Shown one piece after another: positions 27,078 to 35,799 of a stretch of DNA of 64,000 nt. Origin of the DNA: Kribbella pratensis. GTDB taxonomy: Bacteria > Actinomycetota > Actinomycetes > Propionibacteriales > Kribbellaceae. Every line of letters begins with the position of its first letter. The stretch's first letter is position 1. A model generated the notes under the pieces. The model did no database searches. It was not told the DNA's origin and worked only from the letters and a program-made list of their open reading frames with translations. A program made the position numbers and the translations under genes. Where the stretch lies: assembly GCF_004365355.1 (NCBI RefSeq), contig NZ_SODP01000002.1, positions 553,838-617,837 of the forward strand, given 5' to 3'.

Positions 27078-27142
27078 CCGACTTTGAGCACCCACCAACC
27101 GTTTCCGCGGCGCCGGAACGGTTGGTGGGTGCTCAAAGTCGG
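27078..27142. repeat. 26-bp perfect inverted repeat in a divergent promoter region
   Basis: Arms 27078-27103 and 27117-27142 are perfectly complementary. After one unpaired T, three more base pairs form, leaving a six-base loop. The arm contains CCCACCAACC. The element sits between two divergent genes, so it is not positioned as a terminator. Its function is unknown. Confidence 0.93.
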
Positions 27143-27264
27143 CTCCTGCGCGTCGGACATAACTCCGGAGTTACCGAAAGTGGGAGGTGCGCTACGGACG
27201 GTGTTCGGGAGAGCCTGCGAGGAGGCCACCCGCCCGCGTGGCCCCTATCTCCCTGGAGTGAGGC

Positions 27265-28077
27265 ATGACAGGAAACAAGCAGGTGGTCCGCGCTGCCCTG
27301 GCGGCCGGCGTACTGACCGCGGCGTCCCTCGGTGCGGTGGCTGTAGCCGGCTCCGCGTCGGCCGCGCAGTCGCCCGACCGACCCACGACCCGGATCGTCG
27401 GCGGCACCGTCGCGCACACCGCGGACACACCCTGGGCCGTCGCCCTGAACAACAGCGGCTCACCGTCCCCGAGCGGCCAGTGGTGCGGCTCGACGCTGGT
27501 CAAGGCAGACAAGATCGTCACCGCCGCGCACTGCGCGCAGGAGGCAGTCAGCACGTACACAGCGATCCAGGGCCGCGACGTGCTGACCCAGTCCGCCGGC
27601 AAGACGTCCAGGATCGCCAGCATCTCGGTGGACCCGGAGTACGGCAAGTCTCCGGCTCACGACGTCGCCGTGATGACGCTGGCGACCCCGTTCGACGGCG
27701 TGGACACGCTGCCGCTGAACACCGACAAGACAGCCGACGCGGCCGGTGCGGCCTCAGTCGTCTACGGCTGGGGCTCCACGGAGGGCACCGGACCTGAGGA
27801 CACTTTCCAGAAGGTCGACGTGCCGGTGCTGGGTGACGCGTACTGCGGGAAGGCGTACGCCAGCGAGGGCTACACCGCCGACGGCGAGATCTGCGCCGGC
27901 TACGAGGAAGGCGGCAAGGACTCCTGCCAGGGCGATTCCGGCGGCCCGCTGGTCCTGAACGGCCGTCTGTTCGGCGTCGTCTCCTGGGGCGTCGGCTGCG
28001 CGGACGCCGGCAACCCGGGCGTGTACGCCGAGGTCGCGACGTACGCGGCCGAGCTGCAGGCACAGATCGACAGCTAG
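27265..28077 (+). CDS. Secreted trypsin-like serine protease (S1 family)
   Basis: The protein has 270 residues. A signal peptide (about 1-33) and a short propeptide precede the mature N-terminus I-V-G-G at 44-47, so activation by cleavage after Arg43 is expected. The triad is His89 (T-A-A-H-C), Asp133 (H-D-V-A) and Ser225 (G-D-S-G-G-P). Asp219, six residues before the serine, predicts trypsin-like cleavage after Lys or Arg. Its stop overlaps the convergent oxidoreductase stop (CTAG, 28074-28077). Confidence 0.95.
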   Translation: MTGNKQVVRAALAAGVLTAASLGAVAVAGSASAAQSPDRPTTRIVGGTVAHTADTPWAVALNNSGSPSPSGQWCGSTLVKADKIVTAAHCAQEAVSTYTAIQGRDVLTQSAGKTSRIASISVDPEYGKSPAHDVAVMTLATPFDGVDTLPLNTDKTADAAGAASVVYGWGSTEGTGPEDTFQKVDVPVLGDAYCGKAYASEGYTADGEICAGYEEGGKDSCQGDSGGPLVLNGRLFGVVSWGVGCADAGNPGVYAEVATYAAELQAQIDS

Positions 28078-29420
28078 ACCGCACCGAAGCGTTCGGTGTG
28101 GATGCGGCGCAGCGGGACACCCAGGGCGGCGAGGTCGTGGCTGACCGAGGTGACCATCGGTTGCGGGCCGCACAGGAAGTAGTGCAGCCGGTGTGGCCGG
28201 CGCGGGAGACAGCGGCTGAGTACGCCGTGGTTGATCCGCCCGGTCTCACCGGTCCACCCCGGTCCGGGTTCGCTGACCACCTCGACCACCTTGAGGTTCA
28301 GCCGAGCCCGGACCTCTTCCACCTCCGGGAGCAGCATCAGGTCCTGCGGCCGACGCGCTGAGACGATCAGCCGGACCGGGCGTCGATCCTCCCGGTCGGC
28401 CATCGTCCGGAGCATGCTCAGCAGCGGGGTGATGCCGACACCGGCCGCGATCAGCACGAATCCCGGCACGCTGTCGAGACCGCTCATGGTGAATCCGCCG
28501 TACGGGCCGTCCAGGTAGACACGACGGCCCGGTCGCAGCCCGACCAGCAGCTCGGTGAAGTCCCCGAGCGCCTTGATGGTGAACTCCATCCGGTCCGGGT
28601 GCTCGGCCGTCGACGCGATGCTGAACGGATGTTCCTCGAACACGAAGGGGGTCGAACCGATCTTCAGCCAGACGAACTGCCCGGCGACGAACGGCAGCCC
28701 GGGGTGGCGGTCCGCCTGGATCACCAGCGTGACGCCGTCGCCCGGCACCGGCCGCACCGAGACCACGACGTACGCGTAGCGGCGGGCACGGATCGGAAGC
28801 CAGATCCACCGGCGCGCGGCCAGCCCTGCCACCAGCACGCCGGAAAGGACGAACCAGACGGCCAGCAGGGTGTGCGAGACGAGATGCCGCAACCACCAGA
28901 CATGGAGCCAGGCGGTGGCCAGAACCACCGCGACCAGCCCGTTGTGCACCAATCGCCAGCCTTCGTACCGCGGCTGCAGCCGGGCCCGCCGCATGGCCAG
29001 TACGACGATCAGCACCAGCGCCACCGTCGACGTCACCGCCGCCCGCGCCGCCCTGGTCGTGTGCCAGACCGCGAGGATCGACAGGTGGCGCGGATCGAAG
29101 ATCAGCACCGCGACCAGATGCACGAACACGAGCACCACGGCGACCAGCGCGATGAACCGGTGCACGGTCAGGATGGTCTCGATCCCGAACGCCGAAATCA
29201 GCATGGGTAGCCGCGCGGGCAGCACGACGGCCACCACGAGGGCCGAGAAGGCGACCAGCCCGGCGCTGAGCTCGACCGCACCGCCCACACTCGACTCCAC
29301 CGGTCCGATTGCGCCCCAGGCGAGCGCCAGCGGGATCAGCAGGATGTCCAGGTAGAGCACGAACCACGCGAACCTGGACAGCGGCCCGTGGACGCGCGCC
29401 GAGACGGTGTGGCGAGACAT
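28074..29420 (-). CDS. Ferric reductase-like transmembrane oxidoreductase with FAD/NAD(P)H domains
   Basis: The protein has 448 residues. The first 220 residues form about six membrane helices of the ferric-reductase type with histidines suited to haem (V-H-R-F, V-H-L-V, V-H-N-G, L-H-V-W). The C-terminal part is a flavin reductase: H-P-F-S-I-A-S for FAD, G-V-G-I-T-P for the nucleotide, and C-G-P near the end. It would move electrons from NAD(P)H across the membrane to ferric iron or oxygen. The acceptor cannot be told from sequence. Confidence 0.85.
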   Translation of the reverse strand: MSRHTVSARVHGPLSRFAWFVLYLDILLIPLALAWGAIGPVESSVGGAVELSAGLVAFSALVVAVVLPARLPMLISAFGIETILTVHRFIALVAVVLVFVHLVAVLIFDPRHLSILAVWHTTRAARAAVTSTVALVLIVVLAMRRARLQPRYEGWRLVHNGLVAVVLATAWLHVWWLRHLVSHTLLAVWFVLSGVLVAGLAARRWIWLPIRARRYAYVVVSVRPVPGDGVTLVIQADRHPGLPFVAGQFVWLKIGSTPFVFEEHPFSIASTAEHPDRMEFTIKALGDFTELLVGLRPGRRVYLDGPYGGFTMSGLDSVPGFVLIAAGVGITPLLSMLRTMADREDRRPVRLIVSARRPQDLMLLPEVEEVRARLNLKVVEVVSEPGPGWTGETGRINHGVLSRCLPRRPHRLHYFLCGPQPMVTSVSHDLAALGVPLRRIHTERFGAV

Positions 29421-29555
29421 GACAACCGGCTCCCAGGTACCAGGAATCCTTCCGGACGCTGGGAAACTACGCCGCCACGCACACCTCGGGAAAGGGCTGC
29501 GCGGGTGCCGCCGATGACTGATTCGTCATTCTCGGAACAACCGTCAAAGCGGCGT

Positions 29556-29590
29556 GAAAAAGACCGCGGGCCGGGTTTGCCCGGCCCGCG
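29556..29590 (-). terminator. Intrinsic terminator downstream of the hibernation-factor gene
   Basis: The 11-bp GC stem (arms 29565-29575 and 29580-29590, loop four bases) is followed on the minus strand by TCTTTTTC. This classical rho-independent terminator ends the minus-strand transcript that stops coding at 29635. The rest of the 214-bp gap up to 29420 shows nothing further. Confidence 0.9.
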
Positions 29591-29634
29591 ATCCTGGGTA
29601 ATTCCTCCCGTTTTCCTGCCGCTCGCGAGCGACT

Positions 29635-30261
29635 CTAGACGGCCAGGCGGATCACGCCGTAGTCGTAGCCGCGGCGACGGTAGACGACGCAGGGCTGGTT
29701 CTCGTCGGCGTCGACGAACAGGTAGAAGTCGTGCCCGACCAGTTCGAGCTCGTAGAGCGCCTGGTCCAGGGTCATCGGCTTGGCGGTGTGGGTCTTCTCC
29801 CGCATCACCAGCGGTCCTTCGCCGGTGACCAGGACAGATCCGTACTTGTGTGTCGCCACTTCGTCCTCGGCGACTGGTTCCTCCACTACCGGTGCAGCGC
29901 CGTTGAGCGGCTGCTTCGCGTTCACGTGCCGCAGGCCCTCCGGGCCGCGCTCACCGCGGTGCACCCGGCGGCGATCGGCCGCCTTGCGGACCTGGGACCG
30001 GAGCCGGTCCAGACAGACGTCGAATGCCGCCTGCTTGGTCTCGCCGCAGGCTTCTGCGCGGACCACGGGTCCCTTGGTGTACATGGTGAGCTCGACACGC
30101 ATCGCCCGATCGTGCTGTCGCGGGTTCTTTTCCTGGCTGACTTCCACCTCGCAACGCAGTACCCGGTGATCGACCTTCTCGATCCGTTCGAGTTTTTCCT
30201 CGACGTACTGCCGGAAGCGGTCACTGACCTCGCAGTGATGACCCTTGACAACGACGTCCAC
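29635..30261 (-). CDS. hpf: Ribosome hibernation promoting factor (long form)
   Basis: The protein has 208 residues from GTG 30261, which has GGAGG five bases upstream and gives the family-typical start M-D-V-V-V-K-G. The ATG at 30273 would place that ribosome binding site inside the gene. Residues 1-100 form the S30AE domain that blocks ribosomal A and P sites, and the C-terminal domain (about 145-208, ending Y-G-V-I-R-L) dimerises to form 100S ribosomes. In Mycobacterium this gene is next to secA and comF. The 238 bp upstream should hold its promoter, but I see no confident motif. Confidence 0.95.
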   Translation of the reverse strand: MDVVVKGHHCEVSDRFRQYVEEKLERIEKVDHRVLRCEVEVSQEKNPRQHDRAMRVELTMYTKGPVVRAEACGETKQAAFDVCLDRLRSQVRKAADRRRVHRGERGPEGLRHVNAKQPLNGAAPVVEEPVAEDEVATHKYGSVLVTGEGPLVMREKTHTAKPMTLDQALYELELVGHDFYLFVDADENQPCVVYRRRGYDYGVIRLAV

Positions 30262-30499
30262 GGAAACCTCCATCGATCGGCGACTCTCTGTTACGTCAGC
30301 GGGCCCCCATCTTTCGTGTCCTCGCTCTGTCGGTGGCGATTGGGGCGCCCGAAACGAGAACACCCGCGGTCGAGCCGGTCGGACTCCGCGGCCAGGAATC
30401 CGGCTGATCCGGTCCTGCGCCACTCCACTGCCCGACAAGCCCCTGCGGGTGTCATAGGCCAACGCTAGTCGGCTTCGGCGAAAACCGGTAGGGAAGTTC

Positions 30500-31228
30500 T
30501 CATGAACCAGACGGCGGCAGCCGTTGGGTCGCGGCCAGAACGGCGCAGCCGAGGACCGGGATTCCCCGGGATTCCAAGGCACGGCAGGCTTCGCTGAGCG
30601 TGGAACCGGTGGTGATCACGTCGTCGACCAGCAAGACCGGTTGATCGATCAGCGTTTCAGCCCAGCGCGAACGCAGCCCGAAAGCCCCGTCCAGGTTGGC
30701 GGTACGGCGTTCCGCGGACAGCCCGGCCTGGTCCTCGGGCCGCCGTACGACGCGCAGCGCGTCGGCCGGGCGGGCGTCGATTCCCTGTCTCCGCAGGGAT
30801 CTGACGGCAGCCTTCGTAATCCGCCGGAGCGGATCGTGCCCGCGCTGCCGGACCGTTGCCGGTGACGACGGCACCGGGCACAACCAGGTCGCCTGCCGGT
30901 CCCCCAGTGCGGTCCGGACGACGCTCGCCAGCAACCGGCCGAGCGGCTTCGCGAGGGCGTACCGGGCGTGCTCCTTGTGGGCCAAGATCAGCGCGCGCAG
31001 CTCCCCGGCGTACGGCGCGGCGGCGGTCGGCGTACGGAGTCCGGGCGGGGGCGGATCGGGCCATGCACGGAACGGAGTCAGCGTCGTCAGTAGCCCCCGG
31101 CAACCATCACAGAGAGTTACACCGGGCCGATCGCAGCCCGCGCACCGGCCGCCCAGGACGAGATCCACGAACGCGTCCCGGACCGGCACCGCACCACCAT
31201 CCGCGAACCGGCCGCCGACCGCAACCAC
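30500..31228 (-). CDS. ComF family phosphoribosyltransferase-like protein
   Basis: The protein has 242 residues from GTG 31228. An N-terminal zinc-finger-like pair (C-A-G-C, then C-D-G-C) precedes a phosphoribosyltransferase fold with the PRPP motif V-L-L-V-D-D-V-I-T-T-G-S-T. ComF proteins act in DNA uptake in competent bacteria, but in actinomycetes the role is not settled. It starts 25 bp after lpqB ends and belongs to the mtrA-mtrB-lpqB-comF run, the same order as in Mycobacterium. Confidence 0.92.
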   Translation of the reverse strand: MVAVGGRFADGGAVPVRDAFVDLVLGGRCAGCDRPGVTLCDGCRGLLTTLTPFRAWPDPPPPGLRTPTAAAPYAGELRALILAHKEHARYALAKPLGRLLASVVRTALGDRQATWLCPVPSSPATVRQRGHDPLRRITKAAVRSLRRQGIDARPADALRVVRRPEDQAGLSAERRTANLDGAFGLRSRWAETLIDQPVLLVDDVITTGSTLSEACRALESRGIPVLGCAVLAATQRLPPSGS

Positions 31229-31253
31229 CCGGCCGCCGGCCTGTGGACAACTG

Positions 31254-33026
31254 TCAGCCGGGGTACGTCGGGGTGATCGCCGCCGGGCCGCCGCCGACGG
31301 AGTCGGGCGAGACCCAGATCAGGTCCCGGCTGAGCCAGTGGATCCGGCCGACGTCGTCCTCGATCACCGGCAGGGTGTCCTTGTTCGGGTTCGAGGCGAC
31401 GTACTGCGGCCTGAAGTCCGGCGTCGAACCGGGCAGCAGCTGCAGGCTGGAGCCGTCGGTGTTGACCAGCCAGGCCTGCCGGACCGAGTTGCTGGTCAGG
31501 TTGCTGGCTCCGATGACCACGATGCCCTGCTTGTTCCAGGCCGCGTCGGTGATGTTGTTGAGCGCCAGCCGCAGCTGACGGAGCTGTGTGAGCACCAGCT
31601 GCTTGCCACTGCCGGTGGTCTGGATCGTGCCGGTCTGCACGTAGTTCTGGCCGCCGGACTTCGGTTTCATCACCAGGAGGGCCCGGACACCGTCAGGCGC
31701 CATCCGCAGGTCGAGCGGGATGTCGCCCTTGAAGTCGACCGCCACCGAGGTCAGCCGGCCGTCGTGATCGCGGACCCGCAGCCGCGGGTGCGGCGCGGTG
31801 GCCCGGTCCAGGATCCACAGGCTGTCCTGGTTGTCGAAGCTCGGCTGCAGCGTCTGGCCCTCGACCTTGATCGGGATGGCGTTGGCGTCCTTGTCGGTGG
31901 TGTCCAGCGGCCCGTACAGGACCTCGTTCCCGGCCGCGGTGACGATCGCCCCGGCTTCACCGCGCAAGCTGACCGCGAACGACTGGGCCTTGTGCGCCCA
32001 CAGCGGACTGGAATTGAGCGGCTGGGCGGCGATGTCGGAGGCCCCGTCCATGCCGACGATCCGCTGCACCTTCTGGCGCTGCAAGCCGTACAGCTTGGTC
32101 TGGGACCCGGCCGACACCTGCGGGTCGAACTGGTTGAAGTTGGCGAACGGCAGCACGTCCGGGTCGTCCGGGAGCAGCGGTGCACCGCCGACGGTGATCT
32201 TGGCCCGGAGGTTGAGCTGGTTCAGCGTCCAGACGATCTGAGCGGCCAGCAGCCGGCGGTCCTGGTCTCGCAACGCGCCCGCGGTGTCGTTGAGCGCCAC
32301 AGTGGCCACGCCGAAGTCGACTGGCACAGACACCTGCACCTCGGTACCCGGCGGGGCCAGGGTGACCACGCCGTTGCCGAGCCGGCTGGTCGGGCCTTTC
32401 AGCAGCTCCTGGATCAGCTGCGTCGCGCCCTGGCCGGGTGAGAGGTTCTGCGGCAGGTAGACCGGGTCGGGCACCAGGATCTTGAGGCTCGGATTGAAGA
32501 AGTACAGGTCGCGAGGCGCTAGCTTCAGGTCGACCTGGTTGCTGCCGAGGTACGCACCCGGCGGGACCGAGTCGACGCGGAACTGCCCGTCGATCTTCTT
32601 CAGCTTGAAGAAGAAGTCGGCCCGGTCGGTAGCCGCCGCGGGGATCCACTCACCGCGCTCGCCGATGGTGGCGATCTTCAAGGCGGTCAGCTTGACCCCG
32701 TCACCCACGCGCGTGAGCGACTCGGGACTCTGGTCGTAGACCACGGTCTGCGCTTCGGGTTGCCACTTCGCCGCCGCTTCCGGCGTCATGTACTGCCGGG
32801 CGACGTCGAAGGCCTGCGAGTCCGACATGGCCTCCAGGAACCCGCTGACGATCGCCATCTCGCTGACGTTCGCCCGCGGCGGCTTCGCCTCGACACCGAC
32901 ACCGCCGAGGTCCTGTGCGCGTCCCTGCCGTTCCCCGCTGCGGATAGTGCCCTTGGTGGGTACGGCGGCGCAGCCCGCGAGCAGTGCTATGGCGGCCAGC
33001 AGGACCACGAGCAACCTGTGCCTCAC
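31254..33026 (-). CDS. lpqB: Lipoprotein LpqB, accessory to the MtrAB system
   Basis: The protein has 590 residues from GTG 33026. A signal peptide ends in lipobox L-L-A-G-C. A GerMN-type domain lies in the middle (about 200-320) and a beta-propeller-like LpqB domain follows. In Mycobacterium LpqB binds the extracellular part of the sensor MtrB and tunes MtrA signalling and cell-wall metabolism. The start overlaps the mtrB stop in GTGA. Confidence 0.96.
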   Translation of the reverse strand: MRHRLLVVLLAAIALLAGCAAVPTKGTIRSGERQGRAQDLGGVGVEAKPPRANVSEMAIVSGFLEAMSDSQAFDVARQYMTPEAAAKWQPEAQTVVYDQSPESLTRVGDGVKLTALKIATIGERGEWIPAAATDRADFFFKLKKIDGQFRVDSVPPGAYLGSNQVDLKLAPRDLYFFNPSLKILVPDPVYLPQNLSPGQGATQLIQELLKGPTSRLGNGVVTLAPPGTEVQVSVPVDFGVATVALNDTAGALRDQDRRLLAAQIVWTLNQLNLRAKITVGGAPLLPDDPDVLPFANFNQFDPQVSAGSQTKLYGLQRQKVQRIVGMDGASDIAAQPLNSSPLWAHKAQSFAVSLRGEAGAIVTAAGNEVLYGPLDTTDKDANAIPIKVEGQTLQPSFDNQDSLWILDRATAPHPRLRVRDHDGRLTSVAVDFKGDIPLDLRMAPDGVRALLVMKPKSGGQNYVQTGTIQTTGSGKQLVLTQLRQLRLALNNITDAAWNKQGIVVIGASNLTSNSVRQAWLVNTDGSSLQLLPGSTPDFRPQYVASNPNKDTLPVIEDDVGRIHWLSRDLIWVSPDSVGGGPAAITPTYPG

Positions 33027-34846
33027 CGGTCCTCACCGCCGTTCAGCTTCTGGTACGGCGCTCCGACGTCGACGAGCTCGGTCACGACGCGGGTGGCGTC
33101 AGGCGGCCGGGGCGGCAGCGGCGAACCGGTGAGCGCCGTATCCGGCCGGCGCGGCAGCGTGAGCCGGAAGTACGCACCGTCGCCCGGTGAACCCCAGGCG
33201 TCGAGCCGACCGCCGTGCAGCCGGGCGTCCTCGAGTGCGATCGACAGTCCGAGGCCGGTGCCTCCGGTGGTCCGGGCACGGGCCGGGTCGGCCCGCCAGA
33301 ACCGGCTGAACACCATCTCCGCTTCCTCGGGGCGGAACCCGACACCGTGGTCGCGGACGGCCACGGCGGCAGCGTCCTCGTCGTACGCCGTGCTGATCCG
33401 GATCGGCAGGCCTTCGCTGTGCTCGATGGCGTTGCCGATCAGGTTGCGCAAGATCCGCTCGATCCGGCGCGAGTCCACCTTGGCGCGGCACGGCTCCCGC
33501 ATGTCCAGCTGGACCTCGCAGCCCTTGCGGTGCAGCAGGGTCTCGTGGTTCTCCAGTACCCGGCTGACGATGTCGCGCAGGTCGACGTCCTCCAGGTCGA
33601 GGGCAGCAGCGCCCGCGTCGAACCTGCTGATCTCCAGCAGGTCGGCGAGCAGCTCCTCGAACCGGTTGAGCTCGTTCTGCAGCAGTTCGACCGAGCGACG
33701 GCTGATCGGGTCGAACTGGTCGCGGGTCTCGTGCAGCAGGTCGGCGGCCATGCGGACGGTGGTCAGCGGGGTCCGCAGCTCGTGGGAGACGTCGGAGACG
33801 AACCGGCGCTGCAGCCGGGACAGCTCCTCCAGCCGGCGGATCTGCCGCTGCAGGTTGGAGGCCATCTTGTTGAACGACACCGCCAGGCGAGCGAGGTCGT
33901 CCGTCCCCCGGACCTGCATCCGCTCCTCGAGCTTGCCTGCCGCGAGCCGCTCAGCGATCCGCCGTGCCATCCGGACCGGCGTGACGACCTGCCGGGTGAC
34001 CAGCCAGGCGATAGCACCGAGCAGAACGATCAGGAGCAGACCTGCGGTCACCAGAGCGCGCTGTACGACGTCGAGCGTCTCCTGCTGCGCGGTGAGCGGG
34101 AAGAGGAAGTAGATCGCGTACCGGTCGCCGGTGGAGTTGATCCGGATCTGCGAGCCGATCACCAGCCCTGGCACGCTGGGCGCATCGCGGTAGTTGATCT
34201 CGGTGTAGGTGTCCCACAGCTTCGAGTCGTCGCTCATCACCGAGGACGCCAGGGCCTCCGGGATCGAGTCGCTGTCGACCAGGCCGGTGTAGCGGATCGC
34301 GTTGGAGGCCGCCTGGTCGGTCGGGACCAGCAGAACGTCGTACAGACCAGGGCGGTTGGAGCCGAGGACCAGCTCGGACAACTGCTGGTTGATGGTGTTG
34401 CGGTTCGCGGCGTCGATCGTGATCGACAGCTGTGCCAGCTGCGCCCGGACTTCGGCCTGGGCGCTGGTGCGACGTGACTCGAGGACGCCGTCGGTCACCT
34501 GGCTCATCATCACCCAGCCGACCAGGATCAGGACCAGCGTCGACATCAGCAAGGTGCCGGTGACGATCCGGGCCTGGATGGAGCGGCGCCAGATGTCGGG
34601 CCAGTGCTTGGGATGCGTCCGCCAGATCGGCTGCGGCTGGGCAGACCAGTCCGCCGCGGTGACGGTCAGTTCGAGCTCCGTCCCGCGGGACCCCGGCGCC
34701 TCCTGCTCCTGAGGTGCCGTCGACTGCGCCTGCTGTGGACCAGCGTGCTGCCCGGTGTGTTGTCCGGTGTGCTGCTCGGCTACCGGGTCGGTTGCCGGGT
34801 CACCAGTGGCAGCCTGCGACTCTTGGCCGCGTCCGTACTCGATCAG
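33023..34846 (-). CDS. mtrB: Sensor histidine kinase MtrB
   Basis: Two membrane segments flank an extracellular sensor, followed by HAMP, a histidine-kinase core (F-V-S-D-V-S-H-E-L-R-T-P) and an ATPase domain (N-A-I-E-H, G-T-G-L-G-L-S). The only usual start codons near the first helix are TTG 34552 and ATG 34546. These would remove the W-R-R-S-I-Q-A-R-I-V segment, which matches W-R-R-S-L-Q-L-R-V-V in M. tuberculosis MtrB. The frame stays open, without ATG, GTG or TTG, up to a CTG at 34846 that overlaps the mtrA stop as CTGA. I give this longer form (607 residues) with a Gln-rich N-terminal tail. Confidence 0.93.
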   Translation of the reverse strand: MIEYGRGQESQAATGDPATDPVAEQHTGQHTGQHAGPQQAQSTAPQEQEAPGSRGTELELTVTAADWSAQPQPIWRTHPKHWPDIWRRSIQARIVTGTLLMSTLVLILVGWVMMSQVTDGVLESRRTSAQAEVRAQLAQLSITIDAANRNTINQQLSELVLGSNRPGLYDVLLVPTDQAASNAIRYTGLVDSDSIPEALASSVMSDDSKLWDTYTEINYRDAPSVPGLVIGSQIRINSTGDRYAIYFLFPLTAQQETLDVVQRALVTAGLLLIVLLGAIAWLVTRQVVTPVRMARRIAERLAAGKLEERMQVRGTDDLARLAVSFNKMASNLQRQIRRLEELSRLQRRFVSDVSHELRTPLTTVRMAADLLHETRDQFDPISRRSVELLQNELNRFEELLADLLEISRFDAGAAALDLEDVDLRDIVSRVLENHETLLHRKGCEVQLDMREPCRAKVDSRRIERILRNLIGNAIEHSEGLPIRISTAYDEDAAAVAVRDHGVGFRPEEAEMVFSRFWRADPARARTTGGTGLGLSIALEDARLHGGRLDAWGSPGDGAYFRLTLPRRPDTALTGSPLPPRPPDATRVVTELVDVGAPYQKLNGGEDR

Positions 34847-35541
34847 TCCGCACCCGCCTTGTATCCGACCCCGCGGACCGTGACCACGATCTCCGGGTGC
34901 TCAGGGTCCTTCTCGATCTTGGAGCGCAGCCGCTGGACATGCACGTTCACCAGCCGGGTGTCGGCCGCGTGGCGGTAGCCCCAGACCTGCTCCAGCAGCA
35001 CCTCGCGGGTGAACACCTGCCAGGGCTTCGACGCCAGGCAGACCAGCAGGTCGAACTCCAGCGGCGTCAGCTGGATCGTCTCGCCGGCCCGCTTCACCGA
35101 GTGGCCGGCCACGTCGATGGTGAGGTCGCCGATCGTCAGCGACTCCGGACCGGGCTCGTCCATCCGGCGCAGCCGGGCCCGGATCCGGGCCACCAGCTCC
35201 TTCGGCTTGAACGGCTTCACGACGTAGTCGTCGGCGCCGGACTCCAGGCCGAGCACCACGTCCACGGTGTCGCTCTTGGCGGTCAGCATCACGATCGGCA
35301 CGCCGGACTCGGCCCGGATCGCCCGGCAGACGTCGATCCCGTCCATCCCGGGCAGCATCAGGTCGAGCAGCAGCAGATCGGGCTTGAACTCCCGGAATGC
35401 CGGTACCGCCTTGTCACCGGTTGCGACCAGATAGGTGTCGTAGCCTTCGTTGCGCAGCACGATGCTGAGCATCTCCGACAACGCGGTGTCGTCGTCGACG
35501 ATGAGGATGCGGCCCCGCATCGTCCGGTTACCGTCTGCCAC
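34843..35541 (-). CDS. mtrA: DNA-binding response regulator MtrA (OmpR family)
   Basis: The protein has 232 residues from GTG 35541, which has AAGGAG six bases upstream. The receiver domain has acidic pocket D-D-D at 16-18, phospho-acceptor Asp60 (L-L-L-L-D-L-M-L-P) and V-K-P-F. The winged-helix DNA-binding domain ends with V-R-G-V-G-Y-K. MtrA controls cell division, wall hydrolase and replication genes in actinomycetes. The leader contains two 12-bp repeats (35557-35568 and 35569-35580) of unknown role. Confidence 0.97.
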   Translation of the reverse strand: MADGNRTMRGRILIVDDDTALSEMLSIVLRNEGYDTYLVATGDKAVPAFREFKPDLLLLDLMLPGMDGIDVCRAIRAESGVPIVMLTAKSDTVDVVLGLESGADDYVVKPFKPKELVARIRARLRRMDEPGPESLTIGDLTIDVAGHSVKRAGETIQLTPLEFDLLVCLASKPWQVFTREVLLEQVWGYRHAADTRLVNVHVQRLRSKIEKDPEHPEIVVTVRGVGYKAGAD

Positions 35542-35799
35542 GCCCTACTCCTTGCCGCTCCGTTTGCCGATCCGTTTGCCGTCCGGTCCCGACCGATCGG
35601 TGTGCGCCCGGCGGGGTGCCAGGCCGTACGCACTACGGATAGTGTCCCATTCCCCTGGTAGTGCACACGCCGGATCGCCGTGTGACCCCCGAGTTGGGCT
35701 GTGATCATCCGGGATCATGGTGCACGGCCGGGGTTCACCACAACTCACGTGCCGGGCCGTAGGACGGTTCAGGGGCTTCATCCGGGGAGGAGGGACGCA

